Source: Gemmatimonadota bacterium | Lineage (GTDB): Bacteria; JBHIER01; G020348925 | NCBI GenBank assembly: GCA_020348925.1 | Contig: CP070758.1 | Coordinates: 3,711,556 to 3,736,273 of the forward strand | Length of the DNA stretch: 24,718 bases | Direction: 5' to 3' | Part shown: positions 7,374 through 15,700 of the stretch, in pieces | Layout: every line of letters begins with the position of its first letter | Position numbering within the stretch: the stretch's first letter is position 1 | The notes under the pieces: generated by a model | Databases searched by the model: none | Seen by the model: the letters and a program-made list of their open reading frames with translations, nothing else | What the model was told of the DNA's origin: nothing | Program-made: the position numbers and the translations under genes

Positions 7374-8924
7374 TTAAAATGACTTGCTTTTGAGGGAGTG
7401 ACGGATAGCCGCTGGGATTTTCTCGGCAATGTCACCAGCGATAACTCCCAATGTTCCCTTTTTCTCAGCGGCTAAATCGCCCGCAGCGCCGTGGAGAAAT
7501 ACTCCGGCTACGGCTGCCTCAGGCCCTTTCAATCCCTGAGCCAGCAAACCGGCAATCAAACCGGTGAGAACGTCTCCGCAGCCGGCCGTAGCCATGCCGG
7601 CGTTTCCGGTTGAATTGATGTGAACAGTGCCAGTGGGATCGGCTACAACGGTGGGAGCCCCTTTCAACACGAGCACTACGCCGAGGTCTTCGCCCACTTT
7701 TTGGGCCAGACTGATCCGATGCGCTTCGATCTCACCGATCGGCCGATCGATCAGACGGGACAGTTCTCCCGCGTGGGGGGTAAGGATCAACTCCGCTTTT
7801 CTATCTGCCAGACAATCGTGGTGACCCGCAAGAGCGTTCAGGCCATCGGCGTCAATGACAGTAGGTATCCGCACTTTTCGAGTAATGTTCCGGACCAATT
7901 CCTGCGTCTCTTTGTTCAGGGAAAGGCCAGGTCCGATGGCCAGAACGTCGGCCCAGTCCATAAGCTCTTCAATGCCTGACTCGGCTGCGAGACTCAAGGT
8001 CCGTTCCTTCGTTTCGGGCAGAGGCTTCGTCATCGTCTCGGTGAGCTTGATCTCCATGACGTCGTTGAGGCTCCTTGGAATTCCAAGAATCGTCATACCG
8101 GCCCCCGCTCGCAGTGCGGCCTGACAGGAGAGTGCGGCAGCACCAGTCATTCCGACGGACCCGGCCACCACAGCCACCCGTCCGCAGTCGCCCTTGTGGG
8201 CGTTGGGTGCTCGTCGAGGAATAAGCCGGGCGATGCCCTCACGTTCCACATATTCGATGGTGATGCCGGCGCCACCAATGACCTCCGGAGGAACACCGAT
8301 GTCTACGACTTCCAGTTTGCCGACGTACGATTTTCCGGGAAATAGCAGCAAACCCACCTTGGGAAGCCCCATCGTCGCTGTCACATCTGCTCGGACACAG
8401 GGACCCTCAACTGCCCCTGTATCCGTGTTGAGACCCGAAGGAGTATCAACGGCTACGACTGTCCCTTCGAATTTGTTTATGAGGTCAATCACCTCAGCCG
8501 GAAAGCCTCTCACAGAGCCCTGTATGCCGGTACCCAAGATGGCATCGACGACAATATCGGCCTCCAAGGGCTTGTTGATGTTATCAAGACTGGAGATTTC
8601 TTTCACGTTCAGGCCTATGTTTACCGCACGGTCGAGGTTGACTTTGGCGTCACCGCTGATCTCGCTCTTCTTACCAAGAAGATAGGTCTCGACATCCGCT
8701 TCCTTCTCCGTCAATAATCTGGAGACGACAAAGCCATCGCCACCGTTGTTCCCCTTACCACAAAAGATGATAACCCGACTGTGGCTGATGTCGATGAAGG
8801 TCCCTTCAATCGCATTGACGACACCTTGCCCGGCCGCCTCCATGAGGTCAAGCCCCGGAATTCCAAACTCTTCTATGGTAACACGATCAATTTCCCGCAT
8901 CTGTTGCGTCGTGACAACTTTCAT
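7374..8924 (-). CDS. nnr: Bifunctional NAD(P)H-hydrate repair enzyme (epimerase + ADP/ATP-dependent dehydratase)
   Basis: This 516-residue fusion repairs damaged, hydrated NAD(P)H. The N-terminal YjeF-N epimerase domain (about 1-215) interconverts R- and S-NAD(P)HX and shows GKGNNGGDGF (56-65), DAILGTG (127-133) and VDTPSGLNTD (159-168). The C-terminal ribokinase-like dehydratase domain (about 235-516) shows NAHKGDCGRVAVVAGS (241-256) and, near the end, NAGMATAGCGDVLTGLIAG, the nucleotide-binding/catalytic block. Length is normal for the fused bacterial form. Its ATG overlaps the acpS stop by four bases (ATGA). The acpS-nnr pairing is common in bacteria and supports both calls. Confidence 0.96.
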   Translation of the reverse strand: MKVVTTQQMREIDRVTIEEFGIPGLDLMEAAGQGVVNAIEGTFIDISHSRVIIFCGKGNNGGDGFVVSRLLTEKEADVETYLLGKKSEISGDAKVNLDRAVNIGLNVKEISSLDNINKPLEADIVVDAILGTGIQGSVRGFPAEVIDLINKFEGTVVAVDTPSGLNTDTGAVEGPCVRADVTATMGLPKVGLLLFPGKSYVGKLEVVDIGVPPEVIGGAGITIEYVEREGIARLIPRRAPNAHKGDCGRVAVVAGSVGMTGAAALSCQAALRAGAGMTILGIPRSLNDVMEIKLTETMTKPLPETKERTLSLAAESGIEELMDWADVLAIGPGLSLNKETQELVRNITRKVRIPTVIDADGLNALAGHHDCLADRKAELILTPHAGELSRLIDRPIGEIEAHRISLAQKVGEDLGVVLVLKGAPTVVADPTGTVHINSTGNAGMATAGCGDVLTGLIAGLLAQGLKGPEAAVAGVFLHGAAGDLAAEKKGTLGVIAGDIAEKIPAAIRHSLKSKSF

Positions 8925-9295
8925 GTTTGCCTCATCAGGAGCGCTATAGCGACTGCATACTCCGATGTGTGAGAGAGGCTGAGGGCGATGTCTTTTCCCG
9001 CGGCCACTTTTTTTGCTTTTCCTCTCAGGATAACATGGGGATCACCATCCTGGTTGGTCCCTATCTCGACTTCGGACCAGAGAGGATTATGTCCCTTTTT
9101 GAGACCGAGGGTTTTCCAGACCGCTTCTTTGGCTGCGAAGCGCGCCGCGAAGGAAGCGCTCCGGGCTCGCTTGCCTCGACAGTATCTGATCTCAGCCTGC
9201 GTGTAGATCCTTTTTAAAAAGCGGTCCTGCCACCTTCGGATCGCATTTTCAATTCTGTGCACCTCAATAATGTCCAGGCCGATTTTCTCGGTCAT
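8921..9295 (-). CDS. acpS: Holo-[acyl-carrier-protein] synthase
   Basis: AcpS transfers 4'-phosphopantetheine from CoA to the serine of apo-ACP. The 124-residue product has the two family signatures: GLDIIEVHRI (residues 6-15), whose Asp binds Mg, and FAAKEAVWKTLG (53-64), whose Glu is the second metal ligand. I start at the ATG at 9293-9295 because it puts GLDIIE at the usual distance from the N-terminus and follows GAGGGGAG; a longer in-frame extension to 9448 runs into the upstream gene and has no family match. The gene ends in a four-base ATGA overlap with nnr and starts 20 bases after the PP-loop gene, so the three are surely one transcription unit. Confidence 0.96.
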   Translation of the reverse strand: MTEKIGLDIIEVHRIENAIRRWQDRFLKRIYTQAEIRYCRGKRARSASFAARFAAKEAVWKTLGLKKGHNPLWSEVEIGTNQDGDPHVILRGKAKKVAAGKDIALSLSHTSEYAVAIALLMRQT

Positions 9296-9315
9296 TCTCC
9301 CCTCTTTCCAGACAC

Positions 9316-10329
9316 TTAAATCAGATATCTCTTCAGCACTTGATCCTTGATTGGTCTGACCCTCAGGGTGCCCGTTGGATCCTGGGAATCGAACCAGTAT
9401 AGTACAGCGACCTCGGCTTGATGACGGCCCGAGCTGTATCGGGCACATATGGCAGCTGCCCGTTCCATGATCTTTCTTGCCCGACTTCGGCGCAGGACAA
9501 CGATTGGGCTGCCGTGCTCCTTCGCACTGAATTTCAGATCCTCTTCCTTGGCCAAGGCATTCAAATGTTCGTTTTCATCTTCATTTCGACCGGCGATGAT
9601 CTTCTGGCCGGTCGGGAGCCGGAAATGACGGCCGATTTTGAGCAGATTGATGTCGTATAACGAATCCTCACCGTGTTCGAAGAGATCCCGGAGTCTGTCC
9701 GCGAAACCCTTGTCAGTCAGCAAGCACCCTCCCGCCGGACAGGCGTAATCGTCTATTCCGCTGTTTTCCGCCAGTTTCATCTGGACCTTCCTCGATCGCC
9801 CCTGAATAGCCAGGAACTTTTCACGGTCTATGAGACCCTCCTCTTCGGGGATTGTCGGCTTCATCAGTTTTGCCGACAGTGGTCGCAATAAGCGACCGTC
9901 GAGCCCTGAATCCCGCTCCACAATGCGCATGGCATCGCGCCGCTGCGACATGGGTCGTTGTCCCAACACTTCGCCAGAAAAGACGAAATCGGCTCCTGTC
10001 TCTTCCATGATCTGCCGGGCCTTGGTGAAGGTCATTATCCGGCAGTCGAGGCATGGATTCATGTTCTTACCATATCCGTATTTGGGTGACTTGAGCATCT
10101 CGATATACTCACGCCCTAAGCCGATCCTTCTGAGAGGGACCTTAAGTTTGTCCGAAACCTCTTTCGCCTCGCATCGACCGGGGCGGTTACAGGTGCAAAA
10201 GGGACTGAAAAAGTTGACGGCCAGAACATCGATCCCTTGATCACTGATCAGTTTTATCGCCAATGTGCTGTCGAGACCACCGGAGAGCAGGGCTATGGCC
10301 TTGACTTTTTTTGATGTTGTGCGTGTCAT
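9316..10329 (-). CDS. PP-loop ATP-pyrophosphatase, MnmA/ThiI-like tRNA thiolation family
   Basis: The 337-residue protein has an N-terminal PP-loop (SGGLDS, residues 16-21), which adenylates a tRNA base or other acceptor. Several cysteine elements follow: CTCNRPGRC (45-53), NPCLDC (91-96) and, later, YACPAGGC. Such cysteines carry the persulfide sulfur or a metal cluster in tRNA thiouridine synthases. GEVLGQRPMSQRRDAM is typical of a group often annotated as tRNA (5-methylaminomethyl-2-thiouridylate) methyltransferase. There is no N-terminal THUMP domain. The C-terminus (LLKIGRHFRLPTGQKIIAGRNEDEN) resembles the RNA-binding NFACT-R/DUF814 type. The start is the ATG at 10327-10329, preceded by AAAGGAAAGGA; an in-frame TTG ten codons upstream has no ribosome binding site. 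Substrate tRNA position is not determined. Confidence 0.85.
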   Translation of the reverse strand: MTRTTSKKVKAIALLSGGLDSTLAIKLISDQGIDVLAVNFFSPFCTCNRPGRCEAKEVSDKLKVPLRRIGLGREYIEMLKSPKYGYGKNMNPCLDCRIMTFTKARQIMEETGADFVFSGEVLGQRPMSQRRDAMRIVERDSGLDGRLLRPLSAKLMKPTIPEEEGLIDREKFLAIQGRSRKVQMKLAENSGIDDYACPAGGCLLTDKGFADRLRDLFEHGEDSLYDINLLKIGRHFRLPTGQKIIAGRNEDENEHLNALAKEEDLKFSAKEHGSPIVVLRRSRARKIMERAAAICARYSSGRHQAEVAVLYWFDSQDPTGTLRVRPIKDQVLKRYLI

Positions 10330-10370
10330 CTCGAAAAAGATCCTTTCCTTTGCACTCAACGTATGATTGA

Positions 10371-10399
10371 AATTTAACCTAAATGACTTCTTTGGGCAA
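10371..10399 (-). promoter_or_regulatory. Possible promoter of the long minus-strand operon
   Basis: On the minus strand TTGCCC (10394-10399) and TAAATT (10371-10376) are 17 bases apart, four of six matches each. The start would fall about 35 bases before the PP-loop gene ATG. This is only a moderate match in an AT-rich stretch. Confidence 0.3.
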
Positions 10400-10566
10400 C
10401 CAATTTCTACACATCAAACCGTTGTCTTTTCTTCGATTCCCTTTACCGCGGGAAATTCTGAGAGGGGCGTGTGCAAGGCACCTGTTCGGCGGAGGTGGAA
10501 ACGGTATGCCGTGTTGTTCCGAGTGTGTCACAGTGAGCGGTGAATAATCGGGGAGAAATTTTTTCC

Positions 10567-10594
10567 TTGACAGTGAACATATTTTCACTATATT
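10567..10594 (+). promoter_or_regulatory. lexA promoter (sigma70 type)
   Basis: TTGACA at 10567-10572 and TATATT at 10589-10594 are separated by 16 bases. Transcription would start near 10601, leaving a purine-rich 5' leader of about 70 bases before the lexA ATG. The spacer is itself a dyad, so repressor binding there would block RNA polymerase. Confidence 0.75.
10572..10589. promoter_or_regulatory. Candidate LexA operator (SOS box), AGTGAA-N6-TTCACT
   Basis: A perfect inverted repeat with six-base arms and a six-base centre fills the space between the -35 and -10 boxes of the lexA promoter. LexA proteins are usually autoregulated through such a site. It partly resembles the Firmicutes type (GAAC-N4-GTTC reads here as GAAC-N4-TTTC) but is not identical, so this lineage may use its own SOS box. 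Confidence 0.55.
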
Positions 10595-10672
10595 CACAGG
10601 AGAAGGTAGGAAGGGGCAAGAAGACGGAGAATGCAATGGCACATATGAGGCATAGTGCGATGGAGGTGTCCC

Positions 10673-11284
10673 ATGAAACAGCTTCTCACGGAACGGCAGA
10701 AGGCGGTCCTCGAGTACGTCTCCCGGTGTATCCGGGAGCAGGGGTATCAGCCCACCATGCGGGAGATCGGCGACCATTTCGGCATCCGCTCCACGCACGG
10801 CGTGCATCGCCATCTCGACGCTCTCGAACGGAAGGGGTACCTGAGGCGTGAAGGGGGTCGATCCAGGGCCATCCGCCTGGTCGATCATCCCCTGATCCGG
10901 ACGTTAGAGCTTCCTATCGTCGGGCGAGTGGCGGCAGGTGAGCCCAACCTGGCCCTGGAGGATATTGAGGGGACCATCAGCCTTGACAGGCAGTGGGTGA
11001 ACGGCGATGACTGCTTTCTCCTCCGGGTCAAAGGTGACAGTATGATCGGCGCCGGCATCCGCCCCGGCGATCTGGTGGTGGTCAGACCGCAGCCGATGGT
11101 GGAGAACGGGCAAATTGCCGTGGTCCTCATCGAGGGTGAGGCGACGGTGAAGCGATTTTACAGGGAGCAGGGGCGCGTCCGCCTGGAGCCGGAGAACCCG
11201 GACATGGAGCCGACCATCCTCTCGTGCCGGACCGAGAGTGTCTCCGTGATTGGCAAAGTGATCGGGCTTTACCGGGAGATGTGA
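10673..11284 (+). CDS. lexA: LexA repressor (SOS regulator)
   Basis: The 203-residue protein represses SOS genes until RecA filaments trigger its self-cleavage. The winged helix domain is residues 1-70 with the recognition region PTMREIGDHFGIRSTHGVHR (28-47). Cleavage should occur between A88 and G89 in GRVAAGEP. The catalytic dyad is visible as S123 (GDSM) and K160 (ATVK), in an S24-peptidase fold ending in GKVIGLYREM. I start at the ATG at 10673-10675 because GGAGGTG lies five bases upstream; a GTG six codons earlier (10655) would swallow that site. The gene is first in a cassette with two error-prone polymerases, and its promoter contains a probable self-operator. Confidence 0.96.
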   Translation: MKQLLTERQKAVLEYVSRCIREQGYQPTMREIGDHFGIRSTHGVHRHLDALERKGYLRREGGRSRAIRLVDHPLIRTLELPIVGRVAAGEPNLALEDIEGTISLDRQWVNGDDCFLLRVKGDSMIGAGIRPGDLVVVRPQPMVENGQIAVVLIEGEATVKRFYREQGRVRLEPENPDMEPTILSCRTESVSVIGKVIGLYREM

Positions 11285-11389
11285 AACTCGAGAGGCATAA
11301 GAGGGGCAGAAAAGGGCTTGAGAAGGTAGGAGAAGGCAGAACAAGGCGGAAGCAAGAAGGAAGAGAAGAGGAGGACGGAAGGAGGATTT
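11285..11389 (+). other. Purine-rich linker between lexA and the Y-family polymerase
   Basis: The 105 bases are almost entirely A and G on the plus strand, with many GAAGG/GGAGG elements, and end in AAGGAGG four bases before the dinB-type ATG. GAGAAGGTAGGA at 11320-11331 repeats exactly the 12 bases at 10600-10611 in the lexA leader. No terminator or promoter was recognised, so lexA and the polymerase are likely co-transcribed. Confidence 0.5.
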
Positions 11390-12619
11390 ATGCCCAAGCA
11401 GTTGCGTCGATGGATCGTCCACGTCGATGTCGATGCTTTTTTCGCCTCTGTGGAGCAGGTGCTCCGGCCGGAGCTGATGGGCAAGCCCGTCATCGTCGGC
11501 GGCGTGCCGGAGATCCGGGGGTGCGTCTGCTCGGCTTCGTATGACGCCCGGGCCCTGGGGGTGAGGGTGGGCATGTCGCTGCGGCAGGCCCAGAAGCTCT
11601 GCCCGGATGCGGTCTTTGTGCCGGGACGGTTCGCCGATTACGACCGGTTTTCGCGGCAGTTGTACAGCTTGCTGTGCACCTTCACGCCCGAGGTGGAGGC
11701 CGCTTCCATCGACGACATGTACCTCGACCTGACGGGCTGCGAGCGGCTCTACGGGGAGATCGGGCGGACTGCTTCGAGCATACAGGAGAGAACGCTCCAG
11801 GAGTTGGGTCTCGGCATCTCGGTGGGCGTTGGCTCCAGCAAGGTGGTGGCCCGGGTCGCCTCCGGCCTTCGGAAACCGAAGGGGCGGGTGGTGGTGCCGC
11901 ACGGCCGCGAGGAGCTCTTCTTATCCCCTTTGCCCCTGTCGGCGTTGCCGGGTATCGGGCGACCGACGGAGCGGCGGCTCCATGAGTTCGGCATTCGCAC
12001 CATCGGTGAGCTGGCCGTCCTGCCCAAGGAGTTGTTGCTTCGGACCTTCGGGAGCATCGGCGGCCTGCTCCACGAGCGAGCCCGGGGCCTCGACGGGCGC
12101 GTCTTGGTCCGGACTCGCACGCCCAAATCCATCTCCCGGGAGACGACCTTCGAGCAGGACACCGTTGACAGGGCCTTCATCCGCTCCGTGCTCAAGTATC
12201 TGTGCGAGCGGGTGGGTATGGCGCTGCGTCGTCTCGGTCGACAATGCCGGACGATCACGAGCAAAATTCGATACGGCGATTTCGGACAGATCGTCCGATC
12301 CCGGACGCTCCCCGTCCCGACGAACGACGATGTGACCCTCTTCCGGGAGGTGCTGGCGCTCTTCTCCCAAATACACACCCGCAAGGTGGCCGTGCGCCTC
12401 GTCGGGGTCTCGGCCAGCGGTCTCATCACCGTCGGCCGACAGAGCGATCTTCTCGACCTGAACGGTGACAAGAGAGGCAGGATCAACGACGGCATCGACC
12501 GGATTCGAAGCAAGTACGGGTTCAACGCCATCGACTACGGTGACATCATGCAACTGCGCCGGTTCTACTCCGAGGACGAGGAGGGCCTGAGGTTGAAGAC
12601 GCCCTCACTGTCGCGGTGA
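11390..12619 (+). CDS. dinB: Y-family translesion DNA polymerase (DinB/Pol IV type)
   Basis: The 409-residue protein is a Y-family polymerase that copies past damaged template bases. HVDVDAFFASVEQ at 11-23 supplies the first catalytic Asp (D13) and the steric-gate Phe (F18). SIDDMYLDLTG at 106-116 supplies D108, but the next residue is D109 where Pol IV normally has Glu. GVGSSKVVARVAS (146-158) and the helix-hairpin-helix-like LPGIGRPTERRL (186-197) are typical. The little-finger domain follows, and QLRRFY near the C-terminus is at best a weak clamp-binding motif. Length is closer to DinB than to the longer ImuB, and the catalytic aspartates are present, unlike ImuB. Located between lexA and dnaE2, it probably takes the place of imuB in this SOS cassette. 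Confidence 0.93.
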   Translation: MPKQLRRWIVHVDVDAFFASVEQVLRPELMGKPVIVGGVPEIRGCVCSASYDARALGVRVGMSLRQAQKLCPDAVFVPGRFADYDRFSRQLYSLLCTFTPEVEAASIDDMYLDLTGCERLYGEIGRTASSIQERTLQELGLGISVGVGSSKVVARVASGLRKPKGRVVVPHGREELFLSPLPLSALPGIGRPTERRLHEFGIRTIGELAVLPKELLLRTFGSIGGLLHERARGLDGRVLVRTRTPKSISRETTFEQDTVDRAFIRSVLKYLCERVGMALRRLGRQCRTITSKIRYGDFGQIVRSRTLPVPTNDDVTLFREVLALFSQIHTRKVAVRLVGVSASGLITVGRQSDLLDLNGDKRGRINDGIDRIRSKYGFNAIDYGDIMQLRRFYSEDEEGLRLKTPSLSR

Positions 12620-12658
12620 AATTTTGTGTAGTAAGTCCATGAACCCTCTCCCCCGCGT

Positions 12659-12676
12659 TTCGTAGCTCACTACGAA
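12659..12676 (+). other. Short perfect hairpin between dinB and dnaE2
   Basis: TTCGTAG (12659-12665), loop CTCA, CTACGAA (12670-12676) form a seven-base-pair perfect stem, 33 bases before the dnaE2 ATG. No T-run follows, so it is not an intrinsic terminator. It could be an mRNA structure or a protein-binding dyad; its arms differ from the lexA operator. Confidence 0.45.
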
Positions 12677-12708
12677 CAGGTCTCGAATATCCAAACAGTG
12701 AGGTATCC

Positions 12709-15700
12709 ATGTCCTTCACACATCTCCACTGCCATTCCAACTTCAGCCTCCTGGACGGGGCGGCGAGCATCGACCGGCTCATTGAAGCGGCACAACGCTT
12801 CAAGATGCAGGCTCTGGCGATCACGGACCACAACGCCCTCTACGCGGGTGTCGAGTTTTACCGGGCAGCCATGGGCCAGGGCATCAAACCGATCCTCGGG
12901 GCCGAGGTGATCGTTGCGGGCGGGGGCCATCTCGTCCTTCTGGCGAGGGATTGGGAGGGGTACGGTAACCTCTGTCGGATCATCACTGAGGCACACCTGA
13001 ACGGGGGGGGAAAGGAACCGGCAGCACCCCCGGGGGCTCTGGCGAGATACGCCCGAGGACTCGTTTGTCTTTCAGGATGCCGGCGGGGCGAGATACCGAA
13101 CCTGCTCCTGAGGGGCGAGACGGAGAAGGCCGAGGAGATCGCCGCACGGTACAGTGACATCTTCGGGCCTGGAAATTTTTTCATCGAGCTCCAGTGGACG
13201 GCGGAGCTGAGTCAGCGGAGGCTCCTCCGCCGTCTCGTCCGGTTGGCCGGGAGACGCCGACTGCCACTGGTCGCCACGAACAACGTCCATTTTCTCAAAC
13301 CGGAGGATTACCTCGTCCACCGCACTCTGGCCTCGATCCGGACCCTGAAGACGCTGAGCGACGCAGTCCCGGGCGAGGTCGCGGACAAGGCCTTTTTCTT
13401 GAAATCGGAGGCGGAGATGGAGGCCGTCTTGGGGGAGATCCCGGAAGCCCTGGCAAACACGGTGAAGATCGCAGGGCGGTGCGAACTGAACCTTCCCTCC
13501 GGGGAGCCGATCTTTCCAGGATGTGACGTTCCTCCGGGGGAGCAAGCCTCCTCGTACCTGCGGAGGCTTGCTTCGAAGGGATTGGCGGAGCGCTACCGAA
13601 CCGTGACGGGGGACCTGACCGAGCGCCTGGACTACGAGCTGAAGATCATCCATCGGATGGGATTTACCGAATACTTTCTCATCGTCTGGGACATCGTCCG
13701 GTTTGCCCGGTCGAAAACCATTCCGGCCGTGGGCCGGGGCTCGGCGGCTTGCAGTCTCGTGGCCTACGCCCTGGGTATCACCGACGCCGATCCCATGCGC
13801 TACAACCTGTCCTTCGAGCGGTTCCTCAACCCTTTCCGGAGCGATCCGCCGGACATCGATCTCGATCTGTGCTGGCGGGGGAGGGACGAGGTGCTGGCGT
13901 ACGTTTACGAGAAGTACGGTCGCGACAGGGTGGCCATGATCTGCACCTACGCCACGCTGCGGCTCCGGAGCGCCTTCAGGGAGGTGGCCAAAGTATTCGG
14001 GTTGCCGCCATCGGAGATCAACACCCTGGCCAAACGATTGCCCTCTTTTGGCGTCTCGAAGCTGGACGATGCCATGGGCCGCATTCCCGAATGCCGGGAT
14101 ATTCCCATCGATCAGGAGCCGTACAGGATCATTTTTCGCATCAGTGAAAAAATCACCGGTTTTCCCAGGCATCTGGGCATCCACTGCGGCGGCATCGTCA
14201 TCGGCCGCGAGCCTTTGCCCACCTGGGTTCCCCTGGAGCGGGCCACAAAGGGAATTGTTGTCACACAGTACGACATGCGCGCCATCGAGGCGCTGGGCCT
14301 CGTCAAAATCGATCTGTTGGGACAACGGGCGCTGACCATTGTGGCCGACACGGTGCGCATGGTGGAGGAGAATTACGGGAGGAGGGTCGACGTGGACCGT
14401 CTCCCCGAGGGGGAGGAGAAGACGGCGGCTCTCATCCGCCAGGGGTTCACGATGGGCTGTTTTCAGATCGAGTCGCCCGGCATGCGGAACCTTCTGCAGC
14501 AGATAGAGGCCGAGACGCCTGAGGATGTGATCGTGGCTCTGTCGCTCATTCGGCCGGGACCGGCCGAGGCGGGCATGAAGGAGCAGTTCGTCCGGTATCG
14601 CCGAGGATTGGAGAGGGTGTCCTACCTTCATCCGAAGATGGAGGAAATTCTGGGAGACACATACGGAATCATGCTCTATCAGGAGGACATCCTCAAGGTG
14701 GCCAGTGGAGTGGCCGGTCTCAGTCTGGCTGAGGCCGACGGACTGCGGCGGGCTGTGACGAAGAGGCGGTCGCCGGAGGAGATGGCTAAGCACAGAAAGG
14801 GGTTCATGGTCGGGGCCCGCCGCAGCGGAATCCCGCAGGCGGTTTCGGAGTCGATCTGGCTCCGGATGGCCAACTTCTCCGCCTACTCCTTCTGCAAGGC
14901 CCATGCCGCTACCTACGGGCGCATCGCCTACCGGTGCTGCTATCTGAAAGCTCACTACCCGGCGGAGTTTCTGGCGGCCGTCCTGACCAACCGGGCCGGC
15001 TACTACCCGGCCTCGGCTTACGTTGAGGAGGCCAGGCGATGGGGCGTAGCGATCCTTGCTCCTGATGTGAACCGGAGCCGGGAGGAGTACACCGCGAGAG
15101 AAAACATCTTGCAAATAGGGCTCATGCGGGTGAAGGATCTGACGGCAAGATCGTTGAGATCCATCTTGAGGCAGAGGGCGCATGCTCCCTTCGGGGCCCT
15201 CGACGACTTCTGCCGGCGGGTCGATATCGGTCGGTCGGAGGTGGAGAACCTTATCAAATGCGGGAGTATGGATGGGTTCGGCAGAACACGGCCGGAACTG
15301 CTGTGGGAGCTGAGCCTCATCTTCGAGGGGATCCTCGAGGAGAAGAAAAAGGCGGCCGAAGCGACCCTTTTCTCCGTGCCCGAGACATTCAGGATGCCAA
15401 CGACCGTCCCGAAAATCCCGGATTATCCGGACTCTCAAAAAGTGTCCATGGAGCAGGATATCCTGAGTCTGGCTGTCACCTGCCACCCTCTCGCCTTGTA
15501 TCGGCAAACCCTTGGGAAGGAGGGAATTTTGCCCAGCACGGATCTGCCTGCTTATGCCGACAGGCGGGTAAAGGTGGCCGGCCGGCTCATTACCTCCCGG
15601 CGAGCCAGGACAGCCGGTGGGAAACTCATGAAATTTCTCACTCTGGAGGACGTTCATGGGACCTTCGAGGTCGTCCTTTTTCCCGATGCCTATCAGAGAC

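Larger units (their letters stand above)
10330..10672. other. Divergent intergenic region between the metabolic operon and lexA
   Basis: The 343 bases contain no convincing gene; open frames here read through from the antisense of lexA. The right half holds the lexA promoter and operator. Two further short dyads lie to the left of it: TCAC-A-GTGA (10528-10536) and ACGG-N4-CCGT (10501 area). They could be extra regulator contacts. The left end carries a moderate promoter for the minus-strand operon. No terminator was seen, as expected between divergent units. Confidence 0.6.

Noticed and set aside
9296-9448. N-terminal extension of acpS
   Set aside because: The extension overlaps the 3' end of the PP-loop gene and has no AcpS homology; the internal ATG at 9293-9295 has a ribosome binding site and gives the normal length.
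10904-11902. A 332-codon minus-strand frame across lexA and dinB
   Set aside because: Antisense of two well-supported genes, His/Pro/Arg-rich and without motifs.
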